Assembly: GCF_003391135.1 (NCBI RefSeq)
Contig: NZ_CP031455.1
Location: 1,612,001-1,676,000 of the forward strand
Reading direction: 5' to 3'
Origin: Streptoverticillium olivoreticuli subsp. olivoreticuli
GTDB taxonomy: Bacteria > Actinomycetota > Actinomycetes > Streptomycetales > Streptomycetaceae
DNA length: 64,000 nt
The notes below the pieces were generated by a model. The model had not been told where the DNA came from. It was given only the letters and a program-made list of their open reading frames with translations, and ran no database searches. The translations under genes were made by a program, and so were the position numbers. Below, in pieces: positions 18,387-26,346 of this stretch; position 1 is the stretch's first letter, and the number at the start of each line of letters is the position of its first letter.

Positions 18387-19208
18387 TCAGGCCCTCCCGA
18401 CAGCCGTGAAACGGGACGGTGTTGTGCCGACATGGCGGGTGAAATGGCGATTCAGGTGTGATTGGTCGTAGAAGCCGACGGCGGTGGCGACCTCCGCCGG
18501 TCGCCGCCCGGAGAGCAGGAGCGAGCGCGCCCGCTCGACCCGCTTGCCCGTCAGATAGGCGTGCGGCGGCAGCCCGTACGTCTGCTTGAAGCAGCGGATG
18601 AGGTGCGTGGGGTGGGCCTGCAGGATCCCGGCCGCTTCCTGGAGCGAGACCCCCGCGCGCATCCGCGCATCGAGCAGGTCGCGCAACTGCGCTGCCAGGC
18701 GCCCCGCTTCGCGGCCGGGCCCGGCGGGGCGCAGGACGGCGAGCCGGTCGAGGTGGCCGTGGAGCCGCTCGCGGACGAAGGAGAGCCGGGACTCCGCCTC
18801 GAAGGCGTCCCCGGCGTGGGAGAGGGCCGCGTGCAGCCCGTGGATGCGCCGCCACAGCGGGCCGTCACCGAGGACGGGCACCCCGGCCGCCGGTCCGGTG
18901 AACCGCTCGGGGAGGACCGTCGCATCGAGGTAGAGCACGCGCTTGCGGAACCCGGCCGCCGTGACGGTCCGCCCGTCGTGCGGGACCCCGGGCGGCAACA
19001 GTGCGACGGCGCTCGTCCCGGTGGCGCCGTGACGGCGGCGGTCGAGCGCGAACTCGACCGAGCCCGCGTCGATGATCATCAGCGCCCAGGTGTCGTGGGT
19101 GTGGGCCGGATAGGCGTGGTCGACGAACCGGGCGTGGAACACCTCGGCGATGCCGGGCACGGCCGGCCGCCAAGCGCTGATCTTCGTGCGGGGACGATCT
19201 CCGGTCAT
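18387..19208 (-). CDS. AraC-family regulator
   Basis: 273 residues from the ATG at 19208. The N-terminal cupin-like sensor (HARFVDHAYPAHTHDTWALMII, LLPPGVPHDGR) is followed by the C-terminal double helix-turn-helix: SLQEAAGILQAHPTHLIRCFKQTYG and the signature AEVATAVGFYDQSHLNRHFTRHVGTTPSRF. It is divergent from the cupin gene across about 90 bp, so it probably controls that gene. The organisation resembles AraC-cupin pairs that respond to a small metabolite. Confidence 0.9.
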   Translation of the reverse strand: MTGDRPRTKISAWRPAVPGIAEVFHARFVDHAYPAHTHDTWALMIIDAGSVEFALDRRRHGATGTSAVALLPPGVPHDGRTVTAAGFRKRVLYLDATVLPERFTGPAAGVPVLGDGPLWRRIHGLHAALSHAGDAFEAESRLSFVRERLHGHLDRLAVLRPAGPGREAGRLAAQLRDLLDARMRAGVSLQEAAGILQAHPTHLIRCFKQTYGLPPHAYLTGKRVERARSLLLSGRRPAEVATAVGFYDQSHLNRHFTRHVGTTPSRFTAVGRA

Positions 19209-19348
19209 GCAAGGAACGTACAAGACCGCGAGTGGCCGGCCCCGGCACCCTCGAGGCACCGGCCGGAGCACCGGCCACGAGCCAGGAGGCACCACCATGA
19301 CCACGACCACCCGAGCCGTGAACATCGCCGCGGAGCTCGCGGCCTTCC

Positions 19349-19684
19349 ATGACCACTGGGCACAGCGGACAGCGGAAGGTGGCCGACCTCAACGACTACG
19401 AGGTCAAACTCGCGAAGGTTCAGGGCGAGTTCGTCTGGCACACCCACGACGACACGGACGAGCTGTTCCTGGTCGTCAGCGGCCGCCTCACGATCCGGCT
19501 CAGGGACGGGGACGTCGTCCTGGAGCCCGGTGAGCTCTTCGTGGTGCCGCGGGGCACGGAACACTGCCCGAAGGCCGAGGAGGAGACGTCCATCCTGCTG
19601 CTGGAGCCGGCGGGCGTGCTCAACACCGGCTCGGCGGGCGGGCCGCGGACCCGACTCCCCGTGCCGTCGAGCCGGCAGGACTGA
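19349..19684 (+). CDS. Cupin-domain protein, N-terminally truncated by frameshift
   Basis: 111 residues from an internal ATG at 19349. The cupin core is intact: [19 protein letters not shown] (motif 1 with His, His and Glu) and [20 protein letters not shown] (motif 2), so a metal site could form. A better translation start at 19297 encodes an expected family N-terminus ([17 protein letters not shown]) but in another frame. A tandem duplication of CAGCGGA at 19363-19376 separates the two frames. Deleting one copy restores one continuous reading frame from 19297. The gene is therefore probably a recent mutant that may still give a shortened product. Confidence 0.7.
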   Translation: MTTGHSGQRKVADLNDYEVKLAKVQGEFVWHTHDDTDELFLVVSGRLTIRLRDGDVVLEPGELFVVPRGTEHCPKAEEETSILLLEPAGVLNTGSAGGPRTRLPVPSSRQD

Positions 19685-19731
19685 GAGCACGCGCCCGTCG
19701 CTCCCCCGGCGGCAGGTGAGGAGACAGCGCG

Positions 19732-19869
19732 TCAGCGTGGTGGCAGAACGTCGTCCACGAGCACGGGAAGCTCGCGCACCCGTACCCCCGTCGCGTGCCG
19801 CACCGCGTTCGCCACCGCCACCGCCGTCCCGACCACGCCGATCTCGCCACCCCCTTCACTCCGAGGGGG
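19732..19869 (-). pseudogene. Xanthine dehydrogenase molybdenum-subunit fragment, C-terminal piece
   Basis: The minus strand reads PLGVKGGGEIGVVGTAVAVA, then NAVRHATGVRVRELPVLVDDV and a TGA. This is the usual C-terminus of the molybdopterin-binding subunit of xanthine-dehydrogenase-type oxidoreductases. It has no start and is interrupted exactly at the left edge of the IS607-type element. The matching upstream piece is at 21997-22094. Confidence 0.8.
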
Positions 19870-19879
19870 TGGCGAACAT

Positions 19880-19895
19880 CTCAACTAAGTGTCCA
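19880..19895. repeat. Left subterminal inverted repeat of the IS607-type element
   Basis: CTCAACTAAGTGTCCA; its reverse complement TGGACACTTAGTTGAG matches the right-end copy except for a 2-bp insertion (TA). Confidence 0.7.
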
Positions 19896-19937
19896 TGAAC
19901 GTATTTTGGGTGTCATGGGTGCTGTATCGTCTTGTGT

Positions 19938-20357
19938 GTGAACCTGACGGATTGGGCACGCGCACAGGGGATCGCCCCGCGTATTGCCTACCGCTGGTTT
20001 CGTGAGGGCACGTTGCCGGTCCCTGCGGAGCGAGTGGGGACGCGCACGATCCTGGTAAACATCGACGCGTACACGTCGCCATCCGTGACCGGCGGCGTTG
20101 GCTTGTATGCCCGTGTCTCCTCGCATGTCCAGACGAGCGATCTCGCCCGGCAGGCGGCCCGGTTGTCGGAGTGGGCGGCGAAGGCCGGTCACCAGGTGGT
20201 GCGCGTTGAGTCGGAGATCGCATCCGGCATGAACGGTGCCCGCACGAAGGCGCGTCAGCTGTCGGCAGACCCTGCTGTGACCACCGTGGTGGTGGAGCAT
20301 AAAGACCGGCTGGGCCGCATGAACGTCGAACTGGTGGCGGCTGCTGCCGATGGCTGA
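19938..20357 (+). CDS. tnpA: IS607-type serine recombinase TnpA, apparently internally deleted
   Basis: 139 residues from a GTG at 19938 (a TTG at 19932 is an alternative). The N-terminal MerR-like helix-turn-helix (LTDWARAQGIAPRIAYRWFR) is followed by the serine-recombinase core VGLYARVSS (catalytic Ser) and VVVEHKDRLGRM. Family members are about 190-200 residues and continue with a long helix and a Cys/Arg-rich tail. Here the frame jumps from NVELV directly to AAAADG and stops, so roughly 55 residues appear lost in frame. The protein is probably inactive in trans-dimer formation. It overlaps tnpB by 8 bp. Confidence 0.8.
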   Translation: MNLTDWARAQGIAPRIAYRWFREGTLPVPAERVGTRTILVNIDAYTSPSVTGGVGLYARVSSHVQTSDLARQAARLSEWAAKAGHQVVRVESEIASGMNGARTKARQLSADPAVTTVVVEHKDRLGRMNVELVAAAADG

Positions 20358-22071
20358 GAAGAATCGACTCCGCCCGATCGGTGATCCGTTCGTTGTTGCC
20401 GGCCCGTCCGGCGTGGCGATACGCGGCCGCCTCAAGCACCTCACTCCCGAGGATGAGAAAGTCCTTCGTGTCGTGGGTGAGTATCAGGGCCGTCTGGCCT
20501 GCCGGGATCTCAAGGTCCGTTGCCGGGCCGGGAACGATCACGGCAACGGCCAGTGGGCGGCCCGGAAACGGTCGCTGACCGAGCAGTCCTCTTCTCGTAT
20601 CGCTGGTGCGATCACGAAGGCCACCCACGATCAATGGGCGCTGGCCCGCAGGTGTCTGCTCGCCCATATCCACAATCTTGAGGCCGGTATCCGTACGCTG
20701 CGGCACAGGCTGTCGTTGCCGATCGGCGAGAAGGGCTCGAAGCGGGCCCTGGGCGGCTACCGGCCGAAGGGAGAGTGGTTTCACAAGTCGCGCCGTCTCG
20801 CTTGCCTGGAAGGCCGCTTGGAGCAGGCCCGCGCCGACTGGGAATCGGGCCGGGTGCGGGTGGTGCGCGGTGGCCGGAAGATGGCCAGGAACCGGCACAA
20901 CCTGGCTGCCGCGCAGCTCACCGAGGCCCAGTGGCGCAGGCGCTGGGAAGCCGGGCGCTGGTTCCTCGCCGCCGACGGCGAGAGCGGGAAGCGGTGGGGC
21001 AACGAGACGATTCGCGTCACCCCGGACGGCGAGGTGTCCATCAAGCTGCCCGCTCCGCTGGCACACCTGTCCAACGCCCGCCATGGCCGGTACGTCCTTG
21101 CCTCGAAGGTCGCGTTCGCGCACCGAGGCGAGGAGTGGCGCGAACGGATCAGCGGCAACCGGGCGGTGGCCTACCGTATCCACCTGGACGTGGAGCGGGG
21201 CCGCTGGTACCTCACCGCGTCCTGGCAGCGGCCCGCGGTGCGGACCATCCCGCTCGCCAGCGCACGGGCAGAGGGCATGGTCGGCGTCGACACCAACGCT
21301 GATCACTTCGCCGCCTACCGCCTCGACGGGCACGGCAACCCTGCCGGTGACCCGCGCCGGTTCTTCTTCGACCTGTCCGGGTCGGCAGACCACCGGGACG
21401 CACAGATCCGGCACGCCCTCACCCGGCTCCTGCACTGGGCCAAGCGGTGCGGTGTCGCTGCGATCGGGATCGAGAACCTGGACTTCGCGCAGGAAAAGAC
21501 CCGTGAGAAGCACGGCCGACGGAAGAGGTTCCGGCAGCTGATCTCCGGAATCCCGACCGGCAAAGTCAAGGCCCGCATCGTGTCGATGGCCGCCGAACTC
21601 GGCCTCGCGATCGTCGCCGTGGACCCGGCGTACACGTCGATCTGGGGCGACCAGTACTGGCGCAAACCCCTGACCAGCAAGACCAGGAAGATGTCCCGTC
21701 ACGATGCCGCGAGCATCGCCATCGGGCGACGCGCCCTCGGGTACCCGGTCCGGCGACGGACGGCACCGCCCCACGACGACCGGAGCGATCTTCGTGGGCA
21801 TCGGACCGTCCAGGCCGACCGAGTTGTCCGAGAGCGTGAGGAACCCCGCCCACCCGCCACGGAGCGTGCACACGATGCGCGTCGCCGGGCGGGGACAACG
21901 AAAACGCGAGGAACCAGCGCACCCAACACCGTTCGGGATGCGCGCAGTTCCAGGACATGGATCCAAGACCCACTCCTGGACACTGTTGAGGAACGGTTGA
22001 CCACCTCGTCCGCCTCGTCGACCGTCTCCACGGTCACCTCGCCGATGTCGGCGTTGCAGGCGATGTGGTAG
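20350..22071 (+). CDS. tnpB: TnpB-type RNA-guided nuclease of the IS607-type element
   Basis: 573 codons. The RuvC-like catalytic triad is visible: Asp314 in VGVDTNADHFA, Glu375 in IGIENLDFA and Asp452 in SRHDAASIAIGRR. Between them lies VDPAYTSIWGDQYW instead of a clear CxxC zinc-ribbon, as in the diverged actinobacterial TnpB group. About the last 24 codons lie beyond the right junction and are encoded by flanking DNA, so the native C-terminus is uncertain. TnpB proteins use an RNA made from the element's right end to cut the empty donor site and promote retention. Here the guide would start with TTGACCACCTCG. Confidence 0.82.
   Translation: MAEKNRLRPIGDPFVVAGPSGVAIRGRLKHLTPEDEKVLRVVGEYQGRLACRDLKVRCRAGNDHGNGQWAARKRSLTEQSSSRIAGAITKATHDQWALARRCLLAHIHNLEAGIRTLRHRLSLPIGEKGSKRALGGYRPKGEWFHKSRRLACLEGRLEQARADWESGRVRVVRGGRKMARNRHNLAAAQLTEAQWRRRWEAGRWFLAADGESGKRWGNETIRVTPDGEVSIKLPAPLAHLSNARHGRYVLASKVAFAHRGEEWRERISGNRAVAYRIHLDVERGRWYLTASWQRPAVRTIPLASARAEGMVGVDTNADHFAAYRLDGHGNPAGDPRRFFFDLSGSADHRDAQIRHALTRLLHWAKRCGVAAIGIENLDFAQEKTREKHGRRKRFRQLISGIPTGKVKARIVSMAAELGLAIVAVDPAYTSIWGDQYWRKPLTSKTRKMSRHDAASIAIGRRALGYPVRRRTAPPHDDRSDLRGHRTVQADRVVREREEPRPPATERAHDARRRAGTTKTRGTSAPNTVRDARSSRTWIQDPLLDTVEERLTTSSASSTVSTVTSPMSALQAMW
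21977..21990. repeat. Right subterminal inverted repeat of the IS607-type element
   Basis: TGGACACTGTTGAG, the partner of the left repeat. It lies 5 bp inside the right GG junction. Confidence 0.7.
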
Positions 22072-22094
22072 CCACCGAGATCGGTGTTGGTGAA
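21997..22094 (-). pseudogene. Xanthine dehydrogenase molybdenum-subunit fragment, upstream piece
   Basis: The minus strand encodes FTNTDLGGYHIACNADIGEV and TVETVDEADEVVN up to the IS607 junction, typical of the segment just before the C-terminal KGxGEIG motif of these subunits. In the same frame, the codon immediately upstream of the Phe is TAG, and no family-like sequence is found beyond it. The gene was therefore already broken or truncated in addition to the insertion. Confidence 0.72.
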
Positions 22095-22330
22095 CTAGGT
22101 CGCGCCGCCCGCCACCGAGGTGAAGTCTGGCTTGCACGAAGGCGCTGCGCGAGGCCGGGGTGGGGGTGTTCGCGCGGAACCGGCTTCCTGAACCTCTCCC
22201 CCGGCGCCGACGCCGACACCACCGTGGCCGAGCTGTTCGCCCGGCTCGCGCACCCGCTCGCATGAGCTGACCGATCGCACCGCCCCCGCCCAAGGATGCG
22301 ATCACCCGTGATCAGCGCTGCCATGGAAAC
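22095..22330. other. Gene debris and promoter region before the Pls-type synthetase
   Basis: No intact gene. A plus-strand stretch ending TTVAELFARLAHPLA and TGA at 22265 reads like the C-terminus of a lost gene. The perfect palindrome GATCAC-CC-GTGATC at 22300-22313 lies 17 bp before the synthetase ATG and is a candidate operator for it. Confidence 0.4.
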
Positions 22331-25300
22331 ATGGCCACGTTCAGGCCGGTCACAGGCGCGAGGCGACTGCACCTGGTGTTCGAGTCCGCCTGTGACCGCT
22401 CGCCGTCGGCCACGGCGCTGGAGTGCGAGCGGCACAGGCTGACCTACGCCGGACTCGACGCCCGCGCCAATCGGCTCGCGCACCACCTCCGCGGCCTCGG
22501 CATCGGCCCGGGGTCGAGGGTCGCGATCCTGGTGCCGCGGTCGGTGGAGATGTACGCGTCCCTGCTGGGGGTGGGCAAGGCCGGTGCGACGTTCGTGCCG
22601 ATCGATCCGGACTCCCCGCCGGACCGGGTCTCCTACATCGCCGAGGACGCCGACGTCGACCTGGTGCTGACCGCGTCCGATGCCGCGCAGGGAACCGCGG
22701 GGCTCGCCCGCCGCGTGCTCGACCTCGACGCGTGCGCGCAGGAGCTCGCGACGGCACCCCGCACCCGCCCGCCGCCGGGCCGGGAGGAGGACGACCCGCT
22801 CGCGTACATCATGTACACCTCCGGTTCGAGCGGCAGGCCCAAGGGCGTGCAGATCGCCCAGTCGAGCATCTGCAACTTCCTGCGCGTCGTCCCCGGGCTG
22901 TACGACGTACGGCCCGAGGACCGGGTCCACCAGGGCATGACGATCTCCTTCGACTTCTCCATCGAGGAGATCTGGCCGACGTGGGCGGTCGGCGCGACCC
23001 TCGTGGCGGGCCCGTCCGGCTCGGGGCGGTTCGGCGCCGAGCTCGCGGACTGGCTGGAGGAGCGCGGGATCACGGTGCTGTACTGCGTGCCGACGCTGCT
23101 GGCGACGATCCCCCGGGACCTGCCGCGCCTGCGCGGCATCATGGTCGGCGGCGAGGCGTGCCCGGCCCGGCTCGTCGAGCGGTGGAGCAGACCGGGGCGG
23201 CGCATCCTCAACACCTACGGGCCGACCGAGGCCACCGTCACGGCGACCTGCGGGGAGCTGCTGCCGGGCCGGCCCGTGACCATCGGCAGGCCGCTGCCCA
23301 CCTACACGGTGGTGCTGCTCGACGAGCGGCGCATGCCCGTGCCCGACGGCGCGGTCGGGGAGATCTGTGTCGGCGGCCCCGGCGTCGCCCGTGGTTACGT
23401 CGGGCGGCCGGAGCTGACCGCCGACCGGTTCGTCGAGCACCCGCTGGCCCCGGCGGGCGGCAGGCTCTACCGCACGGGCGACCTGGGCCGCAGGGACGCG
23501 GACGGGGAGTTCGAGTACCTGGGCCGGGCCGACGCCGAGGTGAAGGTGCGGGGGCACCGGGTCGACCTCGGCGAGATCGACAACGTGCTGCTGGAGGACC
23601 CCGGCGTGGCCGAGGCGGCCACCGCGCTGGTGCCCGCGCCGGACGCGGAGGGCGGCGCCGGCGAGCTGTCCGCCTACGTGGTGCGCTCGGTGGACGGCTC
23701 GGACACGGACGAGGCGCTCGTCTCCCGGCTGCACGAGCACGCGCGGCGCAGGCTGCCCGCTTATATGGTGCCGTCCTTCCTGGACATCCTCGCCGAGCTG
23801 CCCGCCATGCCGAGCGGCAAGGTGGACCGGCGGCGGCTGCCCGCGCCGACCGGCCGCCGCCTGGTGGGCGGCGGTCAAGTGGTGGCCCCCCGGGGCGAGT
23901 TGGAGGAGCAGGTGCGGGACGCCTGGGCGGAGGTGTTCGGCGTCGGGCCGGCGTCGCTGTCGGCGGAGGCGGACTTCTTCACCGATCTCGGCGGTCACTC
24001 CCTGCTCGCGGCGCGCGTCGTGTCGCTGCTGCGCGGCCGGGGCGTCGGCGCGCCCACCCTGCGCGACCTCTACGCCAACCCGACGGTGCGCGGCCTCGCG
24101 GCCCTGCTGGGCGCGGCGCCGGACACCGCGCCGCCGGCCGGGCCGCCACGCCCGGAGCCGATCCGCCACGGCGGCGGGCGGATCGCGGCCGCGGGGGCGG
24201 CCCAGGCGGGGGTGATCTATCTGCTGCTGCTCTCCTTCACGCTGCCGCTGGCCTGGGTGCTCGACCGGAACGGGGGCCAGCTCTCCTTCCGGTCGTCCGT
24301 GCAGGCCGGGTTGGGCGTGCTGATCAGCTACCTCTGTGTGCGCTGGGTCGTGCCGGTGGTGCTCGCACGCCCGCTGGCGGCGGGCATCCGGCCGGGCCGC
24401 TACCGCCTGTGGGGCAGGACGTACCTCCGGCTGTGGGCGCTGGGCCTGCTGCTGAGCGTCAGCCCGCTGCCGGTGCTGAGCGGTTCGCCCATGATGGCGG
24501 CGTATCTGCGCCTGCTCGGCGCGCGCGTCGGGCCCCGTACCACGATCGCCACGAACGCCGTGGCGGTGCCCGCGCTGCTGCGCATCGGCGGGGATTCCTC
24601 GGTCGGTTACGGCGCCACCCTGCGTCCGTGGCGGGTGGCGGACGGCTGGGTGACGGTCGCGCCGATCGAGATCGGCGCGCGGTGCTACGTGGGCGCCAAC
24701 GCGGTCCTCGAACCCGGCGCCCGCATGGAGGCCGGGTCGGGGCTCGGCGAGCAGTCGGTGATCGGCCAGGGCGAGGCGATTCCCTCCGGTGCGCGCTGGG
24801 CCGGGTCACCGCCGGGCCCGACCGACGCGCTCGCCCCCGATGTGGAGGCCATGCTGCGCGCCGACGGCGACGTGGGGCGGTGGCGGCCGCGCCACCTCGC
24901 CGCCGCGCTGCTGGGTCTCGCGGCCCTGGAGGCCGTCGTGCCCGCGGTGATCGTGCCGAGCCTGGCGCTGGTCTGGTGGGCCCTGCTGGCCTGGGACAGC
25001 TGGGCGGCGCTCCTCGTCTCGGCGCTGTCCGGCCCGGTGTACGTGCTGACGGTGTGCTGCGTGGTCGCCGTGGGCAAGCGCCTGGTCCTGCCGACGGTCC
25101 CGGTCGGTGTCCGCCCGCTGCGGTCCGCGCTCGGCGTGCGCAAGTGGATGGCGGACAAGCTGCTGGAGTTCAGCCTGACGTTCACCAACTCGCTCTACGC
25201 CACGCTCTACACCGTGCCGTGGCTGCGACTCCTCGGCGCGCGGATCGGCCGGGGCGCCGAGGTCTCCACCGCCGCGCACCTCGACCCGGACCTGCTCACC

Positions 25301-26314
25301 CTCGGCGAGGGCAGTTTCATCGCGGACATGGCCAGCGTCGGTGCCGCCTCCTTCGCGGCCGGGCGGGTCTCGTTCGGGCCCACCGAGGTGGGCCGGCGGG
25401 CGTTCGTCGGCAATGCCGCGTTCGTACCGGCGGGCACCCGGACGGGCCCGGGTTCCCTCGTCGGCGTGGGCACGGTGCCACCGCGGGACGGCGTGCCCGC
25501 GGGCACCTCGTGGCTGGGGTCGCCCGCGATCCACCTGCCGGTGCGCCAGAGCAGCGGTTCGTTCCCCGAGGACCTGACGTTCGCGCCGACCCGGAAGGCG
25601 GTGCGCCGGCGGCTGGGCATCGAGTTCTTCCGCGCCACCATGCCCGCCTCCGTGCTCGGCACGAGCGCCTTTCTGTACGTGCTGACGCTGTCCGACGTGG
25701 TCCGCCTGCCGGGCCTGGCGCTTCCCGTCCTCGCCTCGCCGGTCCTGCTGATGAGCGCGGGGCTCGCGGTGATCGCGTACTGCGCGGTGGTCAAGCGCCT
25801 GGTCGCCGGGGTCTACCGGCCGCGGGTCGAACCTTTGTGGAGCTGGTTCGTACGGCGTACGGAGTTCGTGACCGGTCTCTTCGAGGCGGCCGCCGTACCG
25901 GCCGGGGTGGGCACCTTGACCGGGACCCCGTTCCTGCCGCCGGTGCTGCGCTGGTTCGGCGCCCGCATCGGCAGGCGCACCTGGATCAGCACCACCTACC
26001 TCACCGAGTTCGACCTGGTGGACATCGGCGACGACGCCGCGGTGGGCACGGGCGTATCGTTGCAGACACACCTGTTCGAAGACCGTGTCATGAAGATGTC
26101 GACGGTCACCGTCCAGGCGGGCACCAGCATCGGCACCCGGGCGATCGTGCTCTACGACGGCGTGGTCGGCGAGGGTGTCTGGCTCGACGCGCTGTCGCTG
26201 CTGATGAAGGGCGAGTACCTCACGCCGGGCACGAGTTGGCGCGGCATCCCGGCCCAGGGCGTGAACCACCGGGACGCCGGCCGTGAGCGCGTGCTCGCAC
26301 CCCGCCGCCGGTAG
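22331..26314 (+). CDS. Pls-type homopoly(amino acid) synthetase (NRPS-like, membrane)
   Basis: 1327 residues, almost the length of epsilon-poly-L-lysine synthetase (about 1320) and with the same layout. An adenylation domain occupies ~10-500 (YTSGSSGRPKG near 163, NTYGPTE near 294, LPAMPSGKVDRR near 494). The carrier domain DLGGHSLLA has its phosphopantetheine Ser at 557. Then six predicted membrane helices alternate with three tandem left-handed-helix, acyltransferase-like C domains (LRLLGARVG near 725, LRLLGARIG near 975, LRWFGARIG near 1210). There is no classical condensation or thioesterase domain. In Pls, the tandem domains join monomers iteratively into an isopeptide chain. In the specificity pocket FDFSIEEIW places a Glu where a cationic side chain could be read. 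That would suit a diamino acid, but the monomer is not proven. Confidence 0.88.
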   Translation: MATFRPVTGARRLHLVFESACDRSPSATALECERHRLTYAGLDARANRLAHHLRGLGIGPGSRVAILVPRSVEMYASLLGVGKAGATFVPIDPDSPPDRVSYIAEDADVDLVLTASDAAQGTAGLARRVLDLDACAQELATAPRTRPPPGREEDDPLAYIMYTSGSSGRPKGVQIAQSSICNFLRVVPGLYDVRPEDRVHQGMTISFDFSIEEIWPTWAVGATLVAGPSGSGRFGAELADWLEERGITVLYCVPTLLATIPRDLPRLRGIMVGGEACPARLVERWSRPGRRILNTYGPTEATVTATCGELLPGRPVTIGRPLPTYTVVLLDERRMPVPDGAVGEICVGGPGVARGYVGRPELTADRFVEHPLAPAGGRLYRTGDLGRRDADGEFEYLGRADAEVKVRGHRVDLGEIDNVLLEDPGVAEAATALVPAPDAEGGAGELSAYVVRSVDGSDTDEALVSRLHEHARRRLPAYMVPSFLDILAELPAMPSGKVDRRRLPAPTGRRLVGGGQVVAPRGELEEQVRDAWAEVFGVGPASLSAEADFFTDLGGHSLLAARVVSLLRGRGVGAPTLRDLYANPTVRGLAALLGAAPDTAPPAGPPRPEPIRHGGGRIAAAGAAQAGVIYLLLLSFTLPLAWVLDRNGGQLSFRSSVQAGLGVLISYLCVRWVVPVVLARPLAAGIRPGRYRLWGRTYLRLWALGLLLSVSPLPVLSGSPMMAAYLRLLGARVGPRTTIATNAVAVPALLRIGGDSSVGYGATLRPWRVADGWVTVAPIEIGARCYVGANAVLEPGARMEAGSGLGEQSVIGQGEAIPSGARWAGSPPGPTDALAPDVEAMLRADGDVGRWRPRHLAAALLGLAALEAVVPAVIVPSLALVWWALLAWDSWAALLVSALSGPVYVLTVCCVVAVGKRLVLPTVPVGVRPLRSALGVRKWMADKLLEFSLTFTNSLYATLYTVPWLRLLGARIGRGAEVSTAAHLDPDLLTLGEGSFIADMASVGAASFAAGRVSFGPTEVGRRAFVGNAAFVPAGTRTGPGSLVGVGTVPPRDGVPAGTSWLGSPAIHLPVRQSSGSFPEDLTFAPTRKAVRRRLGIEFFRATMPASVLGTSAFLYVLTLSDVVRLPGLALPVLASPVLLMSAGLAVIAYCAVVKRLVAGVYRPRVEPLWSWFVRRTEFVTGLFEAAAVPAGVGTLTGTPFLPPVLRWFGARIGRRTWISTTYLTEFDLVDIGDDAAVGTGVSLQTHLFEDRVMKMSTVTVQAGTSIGTRAIVLYDGVVGEGVWLDALSLLMKGEYLTPGTSWRGIPAQGVNHRDAGRERVLAPRRR

Positions 26315-26346
26315 CCGCCGCTTCGGCACGGGGCGATGAGGCACTC

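Larger units (their letters stand above)
19870..21996. mobile_element. IS607-family insertion sequence (serine recombinase tnpA plus tnpB)
   Basis: About 2.1 kb. It carries a serine-recombinase tnpA and a tnpB. The left and right junctions both show GG, the core dinucleotide of IS607 transposition, with no target duplication. Removing the element rejoins GAGGGGG and TTGACC, which restores an uninterrupted xanthine dehydrogenase frame (V-V-N-P-L-G-V-K). Related subterminal inverted sequences lie at 19880-19895 and 21977-21990. Confidence 0.85.
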
